A DNA stretch of 64,000 bases from Candidatus Bathyarchaeota archaeon (lineage in GTDB: Archaea > Thermoproteota > Bathyarchaeia > Bathyarchaeales > Bathycorpusculaceae): positions 62,001 through 126,000 of the forward strand of contig JAOZHZ010000004.1 in the NCBI GenBank assembly GCA_026014615.1, written 5' to 3'. The notes beneath the pieces were generated by a model. It saw nothing but the letters and a program-made list of their open reading frames with translations. It ran no database searches and was not told the DNA's origin. How positions within the stretch are numbered: position 1 is the stretch's first letter; every line of letters begins with the position of its first letter. Below, piece by piece: positions 25,144 through 33,454 of this stretch. The position numbers were made by a program, and so were the translations under genes.

Positions 25144-26127
25144 TCACTGAAACCCCACGATCTCCCAGTCTCCCCGCTCGTGCCAATTGGAAGGAAGCTG
25201 AACCAACATTATTTGAATTCCGCGTCTGTTTAAGAAATCTTTAGTTGCTGAAGATACATAGGAATTGGTAACAAGATATGATTTAACTTTTACACTGCCG
25301 CCCTCTTTCTTAGCGGTTTCCTTCTCGTGCTGCTGAACTTCCGCTGTCAAATCCGCAAAACGGGTTATTTCTTCCACCTGAACCTGACGGTTGGAAAATT
25401 TCAATTTGCATTCACAAATAACGATTGTTTTGGTTTCACCCGTCCGACCTTTCTTTCCATAAACATCGATTTCTTTTCCAAGGTAAGGGGGTTTATACCG
25501 AGTCCTGATATCGGAATAATTGTACTTGGAACGCAAGAATTCTTGAACGCTAACTTCAAAATGTCTTGACTGAAGATTTTTGAAGATATCAAGAAGTTTA
25601 TCTATAGAAATTTTTTTCGTTTTTTTGCTAAGTGATAACAAGTCAGTTATTGTTACGGAAGAGACAATAATGGCAAAATTCTCACTGAATTCAACCGCCC
25701 CAGATATTATACTTTCATCAACTAAGTTATGATCCAATTCATATTGACAGAACTGGACACCTGTTGTCCATACCCCAGAAGACTGAAAAGACAAGGTAGT
25801 GTTGAAATCATCTTTATCTCCAAAAAAGCGATATCTTTGCCCATATTTCGCTTCAATCAAATCGTCCATTATACCTGACGAGAGAACATCTAAGCCCCGC
25901 GTATAGCTAAACACCTTCAGGATGTTTGGGCGGCTCAAAGTAGGGGCCTCTTTTTCTAGAGTGATGTACGCCAATGCTTTTACAGCATACATGTCCGTAA
26001 TAGTAGCATTGCATATTTGCTTAGTAGTATCAAAATCATCATAATTATTTAGAATGAACAACGCTGGAAAGGGCTCAATTTTAGTATAATGCGCATCAAG
26101 ATATTTTTTTATTTCAGGTATTTTCAT
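25144..26127 (-). CDS. PD-(D/E)XK nuclease-fold protein (327 aa)
   Basis: The C-terminal third carries the nuclease core: D221 in GKEIDVYG, then E239 and K241 in IVICECKLK, followed by a helix and a last strand SYLVTNSYVS. This is the metal-binding arrangement of Mrr- or archaeal restriction-like endonucleases. The N-terminal 190 residues (LARGELY helical, with a possible winged helix around KISIDKLLDIF) are unrecognised. The gene is clearly AT-richer than its neighbours, which suggests transfer. No methyltransferase lies beside it, so it may be a stand-alone defence or repair nuclease. Confidence 0.7.
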   Translation of the reverse strand: MKIPEIKKYLDAHYTKIEPFPALFILNNYDDFDTTKQICNATITDMYAVKALAYITLEKEAPTLSRPNILKVFSYTRGLDVLSSGIMDDLIEAKYGQRYRFFGDKDDFNTTLSFQSSGVWTTGVQFCQYELDHNLVDESIISGAVEFSENFAIIVSSVTITDLLSLSKKTKKISIDKLLDIFKNLQSRHFEVSVQEFLRSKYNYSDIRTRYKPPYLGKEIDVYGKKGRTGETKTIVICECKLKFSNRQVQVEEITRFADLTAEVQQHEKETAKKEGGSVKVKSYLVTNSYVSSATKDFLNRRGIQIMLVQLPSNWHERGDWEIVGFQ

Positions 26128-26157
26128 ATTGCCTCTTGCCTAATATGCAATTGGGAG

Positions 26158-26928
26158 TTAGGCGCTTATTTTTGGTGGTGGCTTAACTCTTCGTCCCAGC
26201 TTTATTCTTAGCGCTATACGGTATAGTTTGCGTAGTGACTGCACCAGTTGCTCCACGCTGGGTGCCTCTGAGCATATGATGGGTATTTGTTCGTACTCTG
26301 CCAGCTTTACCGCTTCCTCGTCGGGCTTTACGCGGTGAAAAACGACCATGCGGGGTTTTAGGTGGCTGACGCGGACAATCATCATGGCTAAAGCGGGGCT
26401 CTCCACGTTCGTAAACACCAACGCCCGCTCAGTGGTTGCTCCAAACAACTGCGCATACTCCAAACCCGAAAACGCCTCCACCACCTTCCGAGCATCCACC
26501 ACAGTGTAGCCACTGATTTCCCGCACAAGCTTCTCCACATCCACAACCACCTCGCCCCCGATTGCCCTCGACAGATGCTCCATACGCACAGGACTGGGAA
26601 ACTCGCGCAGGTCCACGATTGCCATGCTGGGAGAACTTGTAAGTTTGGCAAACTCGCGGATAAAGCGGCTGCCCTTCTCCTCATCAATCGCCAACAGCGC
26701 CCACACGAAGCGCCGGATAAATTTGGCACCGGGGCTTTTACGTCTGCCACTTTCGTAGTCGCTGATAACGGTGCTGCTGCTAAGCTACATTTTTTCGCTC
26801 AAGCGGATTTGGCTAACCGCGAAAAGTTCACGCCATTTTTTCATTGTGGAGCCTGGCTTGCTGCTGAATATGATTTCTCCTGCAATTCTTCGGGCAAGAA
26901 CTTCTCGAATGCTAGGCGAAACAGACAC
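26158..26928 (-). pseudogene. Archaeal HTH (COG1709-like) regulator interrupted by an amber codon
   Basis: From GTG 26928 the frame reads VSVSPSIREVLARRIAGEI and then an HTH_3-type domain: FAVSQIRLSEKM, a TAG at 26785-26787, then LSSSTVISDYESGRRKSPG. The frame resumes without shift and continues through 26158. Everything either side fits one protein of about 256 residues; relatives usually have Gly at the interrupted position. TAG is an ordinary stop for other genes here (mobB, cdvC, cdc48), so recoding is unlikely. A TATA-like TTTATACC lies upstream. A nonsense mutation or base error is the simplest reading. A restart at ATG 26706 would lose the HTH. Confidence 0.75.
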
Positions 26929-27080
26929 GACTTGACCCCGTGCATGACTGATTAAATGAGGTATAAAACTATACCGTTTATTTAAGAAACACCAAAAGGT
27001 CAAAACATGAAAAATTCCAGAAGGCGAAAAAACAGCAAAAGTTATAGGCACAGCACCCAACTCTGAAGCGGTGCACGTGA

Positions 27081-27851
27081 GTGTCGTTTAAGCAGCAGAT
27101 GGAAGAAACCTCAAAAAACAAGCAGTCCAGCATCATCTTGGCTTTAGATTTTCCATATCAGGGCAAGCAGGAACGAGGCAACCTGCTGACGAAGGCAAAG
27201 AACCTTCTGGACACAGTCAGCCCGTATATCTGCGCTGTGAAGTTTAATCATCATTTGACGTTGCCGCTGGGCATCTTCGACGGCGTGCAAGCCCTCGTAG
27301 AGCAAGCGCATAAGCGCGGATTGCTTGCCATCATGGACTGCAAAGTCAACGACATCGGAAACACCAACAACGTCATCGCTGAATACTACTATGACGCAGG
27401 CTTTGACGCAGTCATTGCAAACCCGTTTGTAGGCTTGGAGCAGGGCATAAAACCCATCTTGGACGTTGCAACTGAGCGGCACCGAGGCGTTATCCTGCTG
27501 GCGTACATGAGCCACAAAGGCGCCGCCGAAGGCTACGGACAAACCATACGCGACGCAGAAACAGGCGTAGAGACCAAACAGTATTTGGCGTTTGCACGCA
27601 AAGCCGCAAGATGGAACGCCGACGGCGTCGTAGTTGGTGCGACGGTTCCTGAAAAAATTAGGGAAATCCGCTTTGTCCTCGGGGAGGAAGTGCCGATTTA
27701 TTCGCCTGGTGTCGGTGCGCAGGGCGGCTCAGTTGAAGACTCTGTTAAAGCGGGAGCGCGGTACCTGATTGTGGGACGCGAAATTGTGCATGCTGATGAC
27801 CCTGCGTATCGGGCGGAGACGCTAAGGCAGAAAGCGGAATTAGCAAAATAA
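27081..27851 (+). CDS. pyrF: Orotidine 5'-phosphate decarboxylase
   Basis: The last step of UMP synthesis, OMP to UMP plus CO2. The TIM-barrel family signatures are present: ALDFPYQ at the N-terminus (substrate-binding Asp), VKFNHH, then MDCKVNDIGNTN with the catalytic D-K-x-x-D pattern. PGVGAQGG and YLIVGREIV form the phosphate-binding end. At 256 aa it resembles the longer PyrF type. The start is GTG 27081, seven codons before a Met. It is convergent with a ribbon-helix-helix gene and diverges from the interrupted HTH regulator. Confidence 0.93.
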   Translation: MSFKQQMEETSKNKQSSIILALDFPYQGKQERGNLLTKAKNLLDTVSPYICAVKFNHHLTLPLGIFDGVQALVEQAHKRGLLAIMDCKVNDIGNTNNVIAEYYYDAGFDAVIANPFVGLEQGIKPILDVATERHRGVILLAYMSHKGAAEGYGQTIRDAETGVETKQYLAFARKAARWNADGVVVGATVPEKIREIRFVLGEEVPIYSPGVGAQGGSVEDSVKAGARYLIVGREIVHADDPAYRAETLRQKAELAK

Positions 27852-27887
27852 ACTTGTGGGGTTGGAAAATAAAGGAAGAGGTGCGGT

Positions 27888-28043
27888 TTATCGCCCGCGT
27901 TTGTTTTCCCAGAGTTCCTTTTTGAGGAGGTCGCGAACTGCCGAGCGGATGACGCTGCTGCGGCTTGGGTACATGTTTGACCTGACGAGTTCGTCTAAGC
28001 CTTCTAGGTATGCTTCGGGTAAGAGTACGGTTACAAGTTTCAT
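27888..28043 (-). CDS. Ribbon-helix-helix repressor (51 aa)
   Basis: A very short but well-formed gene. An N-terminal strand MKLVTVLLPEAYLEGLDELV is followed by a helix and the SRSSVIRSAVRDLLKKEL helix, the classic CopG/MetJ-type ribbon-helix-helix. The dimer would insert its paired strands into the major groove. An ATG at 28041-28043 follows a GGGGGA motif. Immediately upstream sits an 18-bp palindrome and beyond it a TATA-like TTTATATATT, pointing to autoregulation. No toxin gene is adjacent, so it is not an obvious antitoxin. Confidence 0.85.
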   Translation of the reverse strand: MKLVTVLLPEAYLEGLDELVRSNMYPSRSSVIRSAVRDLLKKELWENKRGR

Positions 28044-28061
28044 CAATGTTCCCCCATGTTA

Positions 28062-28079
28062 GCCACATATACATGTGGC
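28062..28079. promoter_or_regulatory. Operator-like palindrome at the RHH gene promoter
   Basis: GCCACAT-ATAC-ATGTGGC: perfect 7-bp arms around four bases. It lies between the TATA-like element (about 28083-28092) and the start codon of the RHH gene, about where RNA polymerase would begin. Short palindromes like this are the usual targets of RHH dimers. Confidence 0.65.
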
Positions 28080-28250
28080 AAATATATAAAATTTCACCCT
28101 AAACAACAGGTAAAAAGCCGTTAGCCAAAACCCAAACAGCAGACACACCAAAAAAAGGTCACAGCAAGCTTCAAACTGTTTTCAGGCACCGTATTGGGTA
28201 TAGGTTAAATCTTTGAACTGCACTTATTCCTTACCGAGTGTGAATCAGCC

Positions 28251-28580
28251 ATGTTCAAGGTAAGAGTCAACAAAATTGAATCAACCCGCGACTTAGACGG
28301 CAACCTAGGCAAACGAATCGAACTTGTAGAGGAACGGGAAATTTCAGGCAGCAACTTCGTCATGAGACCCCAAACCGACGAAGCAAAAATGGTACAAGAC
28401 GTACTTCAAGCGGTACAGCAGCAGATGCCCATGTTCCCGCAAAGGCAACAAGCAGCCATGCCCAAGATTCTACTGTTCCTCACCGAGCAGGAATACGACA
28501 GTTTAGGCATAAACTTCGACGTTAACCAAGTCTACGAAGTCGTGTTGGCGAACTCAGGAATACAATTCACAAAAGTATAA
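28251..28580 (+). CDS. Small conserved-looking protein, possibly arcadin-1-like (109 aa)
   Basis: A charged alpha/beta protein. It begins with a strand MFKVRVNKIES, continues with GNLGKRIELVEEREI, a helical Gln-rich centre (VQDVLQAVQQQMP) and a strand/helix end KILLFLTEQEYDSLG...VYEVVLAN. The layout resembles short TACK-archaeal proteins labelled arcadin-1, linked to the crenactin cytoskeleton, but no crenactin gene is in view and the resemblance is from memory of the pattern only. Function should be left open. Confidence 0.55.
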   Translation: MFKVRVNKIESTRDLDGNLGKRIELVEEREISGSNFVMRPQTDEAKMVQDVLQAVQQQMPMFPQRQQAAMPKILLFLTEQEYDSLGINFDVNQVYEVVLANSGIQFTKV

Positions 28581-28624
28581 TACCATTTCGCGCACCGCTT
28601 CATGCCTGATGCGGAAAAAAGCGT

Positions 28625-29163
28625 TTGTTGCTGTCCGTTCGCAGTCACATCGGCTTAAATCGCAAACCCGCCTATTTTCCCTTTGAAGGTGATGTTTTGC
28701 AGTCCCAAAAGTGGCAGCTTCCCGACTGGTGGTACCCCGAAGGAAATCACCCAGCGAGTGACGACGGTTACTTTGAAAACATGTGCCGCATTATTTTTCA
28801 GACAGGCTTAAACTGGAACGTCATCGAAAAGAAGTGGCCCACAACCACGAAGGCGTTTGCAGGTTTCTCCATCGACAAAGTCGCAGACTTCACGGACGCA
28901 GACGTCAAGCGGCGTTTAAAGGACGCGGGCATTGTGCGTAACAGGGGCAAAATCGAGGCTATAATCAAAAATGCCCAACTCTTTAGGGAAATCCGAAAGC
29001 AACATTGCTCCTTTGAAGCGTACATCGCGGCTTGGACAAGTCAAACAACTACACAAGTGCAGTCAAGGAGCTCAGCAGCAGATTCAAATGGTTAGGTCCC
29101 TCATCAGCAAGCCTTTTTCTTTTCACCGTCGGTGAACCCATCAAACACGAAAGCTGGAAGTAA
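28625..29163 (+). pseudogene. DNA-3-methyladenine glycosylase I (Tag)-like, frameshifted near its end
   Basis: The body matches the Tag family: DDGYFENMCRIIFQTGLNWN, FSIDKVADFTDADVKRRL, GIVRNRGKIEAIIKNAQ. These enzymes remove 3-methyladenine from DNA. The current frame ends at a TAG near 29095 after an unlikely Thr/Ser tail. In another frame from 29035 the expected C-terminus appears (SRFKWLGPSSASLFLFTVGE and on to TAA 29161). Adding one G to the GG at 29034-29035 restores a single protein. TTG 28697, with GGTGAT upstream, is a better start than 28625 and gives about 155 aa. This may be an assembly indel. Confidence 0.75.
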
Positions 29164-29215
29164 CTCTTCACCGTCTTTTTTCAACGCCTTAATTAGGCAC
29201 CAACCGAAAAGTTTC

Positions 29216-29515
29216 ATGAAACAGCGGAAGGTGCAAACAGTCAAAACCCGAGCCCACATCCTAGTCACTGGCAAAGTGCAAGGCGTCTTCTTCCGAGCCC
29301 GAACCACAGAAAGAGCCTTCCGCCTCGGCGTAACAGGCTGGATCCGCAACCTGCCCAACGGAAAACTGGAGGCAGTTTTTGAAGGAGAAAAAGAAGCCGT
29401 AGACGCAGCTGTAGAGTTCTGCAGACACGGTCCAAACCGCGCCGTGATAACAGAATTTGATGTGAAGCAAGAGCCGTTCACAGGCGAGTTCCAAGATTTT
29501 AGGGTACGCCACTAA
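29216..29515 (+). CDS. acyP: Acylphosphatase
   Basis: Hydrolyses acyl phosphates such as acetyl or 1,3-bisphosphoglycerate. The two signatures are present: VTGKVQGVFFRARTTERAF with the phosphate-binding Arg, and GVTGWIRNLPNGKLEAVFEG with the catalytic Asn. The fold is a 90-residue ferredoxin-like sandwich, matched here. The start is placed at ATG 29216, since upstream codons belong to the 3' end of the glycosylase reading frame. It stands alone; such enzymes are often constitutive. Confidence 0.9.
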   Translation: MKQRKVQTVKTRAHILVTGKVQGVFFRARTTERAFRLGVTGWIRNLPNGKLEAVFEGEKEAVDAAVEFCRHGPNRAVITEFDVKQEPFTGEFQDFRVRH

Positions 29516-29578
29516 CACCCCGTATGGGGATGCCCAGATTTAAATGTCGGGTACCCTTTCTTTTGGTGAGGCTGTATA

Positions 29579-30115
29579 TTGAAGATTCTTGGTTTAGTAG
29601 GTAGCCCTCGCAGAGGCGGCAACACGGATTTGCTGATTAGTGCAGTGCTTTATGGTGCGGGCGCAGGCAATAACGACATTGATAAAGCGTATCTTTATGA
29701 CGCAGATATTATGCCGTGTGTGGACTGCCGAGGATGCAAAAAAGAAAACTTCCAATGCACCCTAAAAGACGACATGAAGCAACTGTACCCAAAGCTGGAG
29801 GAAGCCGACGTAATCGTGTTTGGCACACCCTTGTACTGGTACGGATCCACAGGCAAAATGAAGTTGTTCATCGACAGGTTAAGACCTTACGTGGCTTCAG
29901 GAAAACTGAAGGGCAAAAAAGCCGTGATTGTCGTGCCCGCTGAAGAGGGAGCAGAAGCCTGCAACTGCCTCGTACAAATGTTTGAACTTAGCTTCAAGTA
30001 CCTTGGGATGGAGTTTGTAGGTAAAATTCTGGCTAAAGCAGGAGAGAAAGCCGAAGTTAAAGGGCATCCTGAGGTTCTGGATGAAGCCTTCAACCTCGGG
30101 AAGGAATTGAAGTAG
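29579..30115 (+). CDS. Iron-sulfur flavoprotein (NADPH-dependent FMN reductase fold)
   Basis: A flavodoxin-like protein with the phosphate loop GSPRRGGNTDLL for FMN and the hydrophobic GTPLYWYGSTGKMKLFIDR region typical of FMN reductases. Between them CVDCRGCKKENFQC (CX2CX2CX6C) matches the compact cysteine motif of methanogen iron-sulfur flavoproteins (Isf), which bind a 4Fe-4S cluster and transfer electrons between ferredoxin and flavin, often in oxygen stress. The start is TTG 29579. It is monocistronic by position. Confidence 0.88.
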   Translation: MKILGLVGSPRRGGNTDLLISAVLYGAGAGNNDIDKAYLYDADIMPCVDCRGCKKENFQCTLKDDMKQLYPKLEEADVIVFGTPLYWYGSTGKMKLFIDRLRPYVASGKLKGKKAVIVVPAEEGAEACNCLVQMFELSFKYLGMEFVGKILAKAGEKAEVKGHPEVLDEAFNLGKELK

Positions 30116-30124
30116 AGAAGGGGT

Positions 30125-30574
30125 TTAGGCGTTTTTCTTGTAGACGCGGAAGTGGCTGTCGCGTCCTGCGCTGATGTATTCGCCGCCTACTCCGCGTACG
30201 GTTGAGGCGATTTTAGCAAAGTTCTCGCTGCCCAAGAACTGTTTAGGCTTAATCATAACGTATTCGCCTTTGTCTTCGAAGAGGAGCATGTTGTCGAGGT
30301 CTTGGGTGAACATCATGCGCACGTCTTGAACGGTCTGTGATGATGGTGCTGAAGGTGCAGTTGGGGTAGCTGTCGGTGCTGGACGGGGCGCGGGACTTGA
30401 AACGGTTGGTCTGGGTCTGGGCGCGGCTTGAGGCTGGTTGGTTATTTGGGAAACTGCCAAAGACTTCAAGCTGGAAGAAACCGTTTTCAAGTCATCAGAA
30501 ACTTCTCTTAAAACCGTCAAGAGCTCGTCGATTTTTTCCACAAACACATCCATTTTTTCTTTGTCGGCACTCAT
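30125..30574 (-). CDS. Hypothetical coiled-coil protein with Pro-rich linker (149 aa)
   Basis: The N-terminal coiled coil (FVEKIDELLTVLREVSDDLKT) is followed by a Pro/Ala/Thr linker of about 40 residues and a compact C-terminal domain (KGEYVMIKPKQFLGSENF to SAGRDSHFRVYKK). The start is ATG 30574 with GGTGA five bases upstream; an earlier ATG in frame lacks such a site. The layout suggests an oligomeric scaffold with a folded tip. No family recognised. It is divergent from rtcA. Confidence 0.6.
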   Translation of the reverse strand: MSADKEKMDVFVEKIDELLTVLREVSDDLKTVSSSLKSLAVSQITNQPQAAPRPRPTVSSPAPRPAPTATPTAPSAPSSQTVQDVRMMFTQDLDNMLLFEDKGEYVMIKPKQFLGSENFAKIASTVRGVGGEYISAGRDSHFRVYKKNA

Positions 30575-30616
30575 CCAAGTCACCCAGTTGAAAGTACTTA
30601 AGGTGCATCTTATTAT

Positions 30617-31702
30617 TTGAAATTTGCCATAGACTCTAAGAGGCATAACTACTTGTTTGAAATTGACGGAAGCCAGAAAAGCGGAAGCGGAACCATCCTA
30701 AGATTAGCCGTTGCACTATCAGCCATCCGAGGGGAAGCCCTGCACATCACCAACATCAGGCAAAACCGCCCCAAACCAGGCTTGCGACCACAACATCTGG
30801 AGGCAGTTTTAACGGCAGCGAAGCTTTCCAACGCACAGGTAGAGGGCGCGGTGTTGGGTAGCAGGGAACTCTGGTTTAAACCCAGCGAAATCTGCGGCGG
30901 AACCGTAGAAGCCCGAATCGGAACCGCAGGAAGCATTCCCATGCTGTTCATGGCGGCGTTACCCATTTGTCTGCATGCCAAGAAACCCGTTCAGCTTAGG
31001 GTAAGCCATGGTGGAACAGACACAAGGCATGCACCCACCGTAAACTATTTTCGGCATGTGTTTTTGGCGGCTCTGAAACAGATGGGCATCGAAGCAGAGT
31101 TGGAGGTGCAAAGGTACGGCTATTACCCGAAGGGGAACGGCGCAGCAACCCTCACCGTCAAACCAGCCCCGCAGCTGAAGCCTATCCACTTAGAGAGTTT
31201 TGGCCAACTGCAAGCCGTGAAAGGGATTTCTGTGTGCACTTTTCTAGCTGAAAGGAAGGTGGCAGAACGTCAAGCCAAAGCGGCAACCCAACGACTCTCC
31301 GATAGCGGCATCAAGGCAGACATCCAAGTCGTCAATGATACGTCTAATTTTGTGCAGAAGGGCAGTAGCCTCGCGCTTTGGGCAGAAACTGATAAGGGAG
31401 CGCTTCTGGGTGCAGACTCTATCGGGGAACTCAAGAAAACTGCTGAAGCTGTAGGCGTGGAAGCTGCCGAAAAATTACTCACGGAACTTGCATCTGGAGC
31501 TACCGTTGACACCTATCTAGCGGACATGCTCATTCCCTACATAGCGTTGGCGAAAGGTGAATCGGCGGTTTTGACCCGCGTTTACTCAGACCATCTGGAG
31601 GCTAACATTTGGCTGGCAGAGAAAATGCTTGGGGCGCGCTTCAACGTTAATAGGGTCGGCGCAGTTTACAGGGTACAAAAGTTGGCTGAAACTGATGTCT
31701 AA
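30617..31702 (+). CDS. rtcA: RNA 3'-terminal phosphate cyclase
   Basis: Converts RNA 3'-phosphate to a 2',3'-cyclic phosphate using ATP through a covalent enzyme-AMP. The N-terminal signature IDGSQKSGSGTILRLAVALS is a variant of the usual Gly-rich SxGEGGGQ loop. Other family parts are present: GLRPQHLEAV, PKGNGAATLTV, and a C-terminal His in SDHLEANIWLAEKML that fits the adenylated histidine. At 361 aa it has normal length. TTG 30617 or TTG 30653 could be the start; the latter places the first residues at the family's usual beginning. It overlaps trm5 by 8 bp. Confidence 0.88.
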   Translation: MKFAIDSKRHNYLFEIDGSQKSGSGTILRLAVALSAIRGEALHITNIRQNRPKPGLRPQHLEAVLTAAKLSNAQVEGAVLGSRELWFKPSEICGGTVEARIGTAGSIPMLFMAALPICLHAKKPVQLRVSHGGTDTRHAPTVNYFRHVFLAALKQMGIEAELEVQRYGYYPKGNGAATLTVKPAPQLKPIHLESFGQLQAVKGISVCTFLAERKVAERQAKAATQRLSDSGIKADIQVVNDTSNFVQKGSSLALWAETDKGALLGADSIGELKKTAEAVGVEAAEKLLTELASGATVDTYLADMLIPYIALAKGESAVLTRVYSDHLEANIWLAEKMLGARFNVNRVGAVYRVQKLAETDV

Positions 31703-32768
31703 AGAAGCCCCTTGCCTAAAAGTTCCCAACACACTGGGCGAAAAAACACTTGGTTTAGCCAACAAGCTAAGCTTGACAGATAAGAGCCTGCAAATTCAGA
31801 AGGACGAAGCAGGTTTTCTTTTTATTCCGCTGGTCCGAGACCCTACCGCGCAAGAAATCGTCATGTTCAAGCAGCTTTTGACTGAGTTCCAATTGGCGGC
31901 AAAAGTTTTCCCTGAGAAAAAGCGGCAGGAAAAACCACTCGCCGAAGCCCTCGCAGACAAGTTGCCGCAGCATCTGCTTCCCAGCTTACCCCGAGCCTTA
32001 GATGTCGTTGGAGACATAGCCATAATTGAAATTCCACCCGAACTTGAAACCTACAAAGCCCCCGTCAGCGAAGCCATACTCGAAACGCATCGGAGTGTGC
32101 GGGTGGTTTTGGCGAAGGCGGGAAAGGTCAGCGGAACCTACCGTCTGCGGGAGTTTGAGTTCCTTGCGGGGGAGCAGCGAAACAGCACCATTTACAAGGA
32201 GTACGGCTGTCGATACTACGTTGACGTGGCGAAGGCGTATTTTAGTCCGCGGCTGAGCCATGAGCACCGACGGGTCGCCGAGCTCGTCGAGGAAAACGAA
32301 ACTGTTGTGGACCTGTTCGCGGGTGTTGGACCATTCGCGGTTCCCATTGCCAAAAACTGCAAGACCGCAAGGGTCTACGCGATAGACATAAACCCCGACG
32401 CCGTCGAACTGCTCGAAAAAAACGCTCGCCTAAACCGCGTAGAAGGCAGGGTTCACGCCTTCGTGGGCAACGCACGGCAGATAGTAAACGAGAAGCTGTC
32501 GGGTGTAGCGGACAGGGTTATTATGAATTTACCTGAAACCGCCAGCGCATTCATAGACGTCGCCTGCCAAGCCGTTAAACCCAACGGCGGAATTATACAT
32601 TTTTATGGGTTTGTTCGCAAGCCCGACACAGTGGAAAACTTTAAGCAACTCTTCGCCGATTGCGTGACCAAAGCAGGAAGAAAAGTAGTTGAGTTCAAAT
32701 GTGAAAAGATGGTTCGGGAAACTGCGCCCTACGAATGGCAAACCGTCTTAGACACCAAAATTCTATAA
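31695..32768 (+). CDS. trm5: Trm5, tRNA (guanine37-N1)-methyltransferase
   Basis: Methylates G37 next to the anticodon, with SAM, to prevent frameshifting. An N-terminal region (D1/D2: VVGDIAIIEIPPELE) precedes the Rossmann methyltransferase, with VVDLFAGVGPFAVPIAK (SAM loop), YAIDINPDAVELL, and NLPETA in place of the amino-MTase NPPY. The start is ATG 31695, inside the end of rtcA; that fits operon coupling. Length is 357 aa. The two genes together serve RNA 3'-end and tRNA maturation. Confidence 0.92.
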   Translation: MSKEAPCLKVPNTLGEKTLGLANKLSLTDKSLQIQKDEAGFLFIPLVRDPTAQEIVMFKQLLTEFQLAAKVFPEKKRQEKPLAEALADKLPQHLLPSLPRALDVVGDIAIIEIPPELETYKAPVSEAILETHRSVRVVLAKAGKVSGTYRLREFEFLAGEQRNSTIYKEYGCRYYVDVAKAYFSPRLSHEHRRVAELVEENETVVDLFAGVGPFAVPIAKNCKTARVYAIDINPDAVELLEKNARLNRVEGRVHAFVGNARQIVNEKLSGVADRVIMNLPETASAFIDVACQAVKPNGGIIHFYGFVRKPDTVENFKQLFADCVTKAGRKVVEFKCEKMVRETAPYEWQTVLDTKIL

Positions 32769-32796
32769 CTCTCAGTTCCATGCTTTTTCGTAGTTT

Positions 32797-33303
32797 TTAG
32801 CGTCGGCTTAGTTCTTTTAGCAAAACTCTGGCTTTGAGGGGTAGTTCGGGCTGGTTTCTTCGGTTCACCATCGAAAACAGAAAACCAAGAAATATAAGTG
32901 CAATACCGAAAGCGGCGACACTTTCTACGGGGACTATTTGCCACAGAAGCAAGAAAGTGAAAAATACCAATATGATTCCAGTAACAACAAACACGGAGCT
33001 GCTTCGGGATACAGTTGAATGCAAAACAAACTCGTTTTTTCCCTCATCGGTGACTGCAAAGTACCCCTGTTTTTCCTCAAGCATACCTGCATTTACCAAG
33101 TAATTCCAGTCGTAATGAAAATGCCCATCAGACTTGTATCCTAATGCGGCACAAATGGTTGATTTTACTCCGGGCTCGGCTTTAATTCTGTTGTGGGGTG
33201 CAGAGTAAATAAAATAGAGTAGTTTTGTTCGGGGAGATTGAATATCTGCATTTATTCCACGTGACTTTGACACTTGCACCCACACCTTACCGTCGCAAAC
33301 CAA
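32797..33303 (-). CDS. Winged-helix protein with two membrane helices (168 aa)
   Basis: Residues about 25-95 form a winged helix (KLLYFIYSAPHNRIK, DWNYLVNAGMLEEKQGYFAVTDEGK). Two membrane segments follow (FVVTGIILVFFTFLLLW and AAFGIALIFLGFLFSMV), then a basic tail. It is a membrane-tethered regulator, a layout frequent in Archaea, in which the DNA-binding head stays in the cytoplasm. Its target is unknown. It is convergent with trm5. Confidence 0.65.
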   Translation of the reverse strand: MVCDGKVWVQVSKSRGINADIQSPRTKLLYFIYSAPHNRIKAEPGVKSTICAALGYKSDGHFHYDWNYLVNAGMLEEKQGYFAVTDEGKNEFVLHSTVSRSSSVFVVTGIILVFFTFLLLWQIVPVESVAAFGIALIFLGFLFSMVNRRNQPELPLKARVLLKELSRR

Positions 33304-33388
33304 GATTCACATGACTAATCAACGAAACCAGACTTTGAGGTATCCATTTACACCCTTAGTTTATTTGCTTAGCTTATTACTCTATGTC

Positions 33389-33406
33389 TTAGAGTTCCAA
33401 CTCTAA
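33389..33406. promoter_or_regulatory. Inverted repeat in the promoter of the next gene
   Basis: TTAGAGTT-CC-AACTCTAA: perfect 8-bp arms around two bases, about 50 bp before the start at 33455. The site is between two divergent genes, one of them a membrane-bound winged-helix protein that could read it. Confidence 0.45.
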
Positions 33407-33454
33407 ATGGTAGGGCTATAATCAACACTGCACATTGATGGAGTGGGAATCAAA

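Noticed and set aside
26785..26787. Pyrrolysine or recoded TAG
   Set aside because: TAG clearly terminates mobB, cdvC, cdc48 and others here; recoding of one regulator codon is the less likely explanation.
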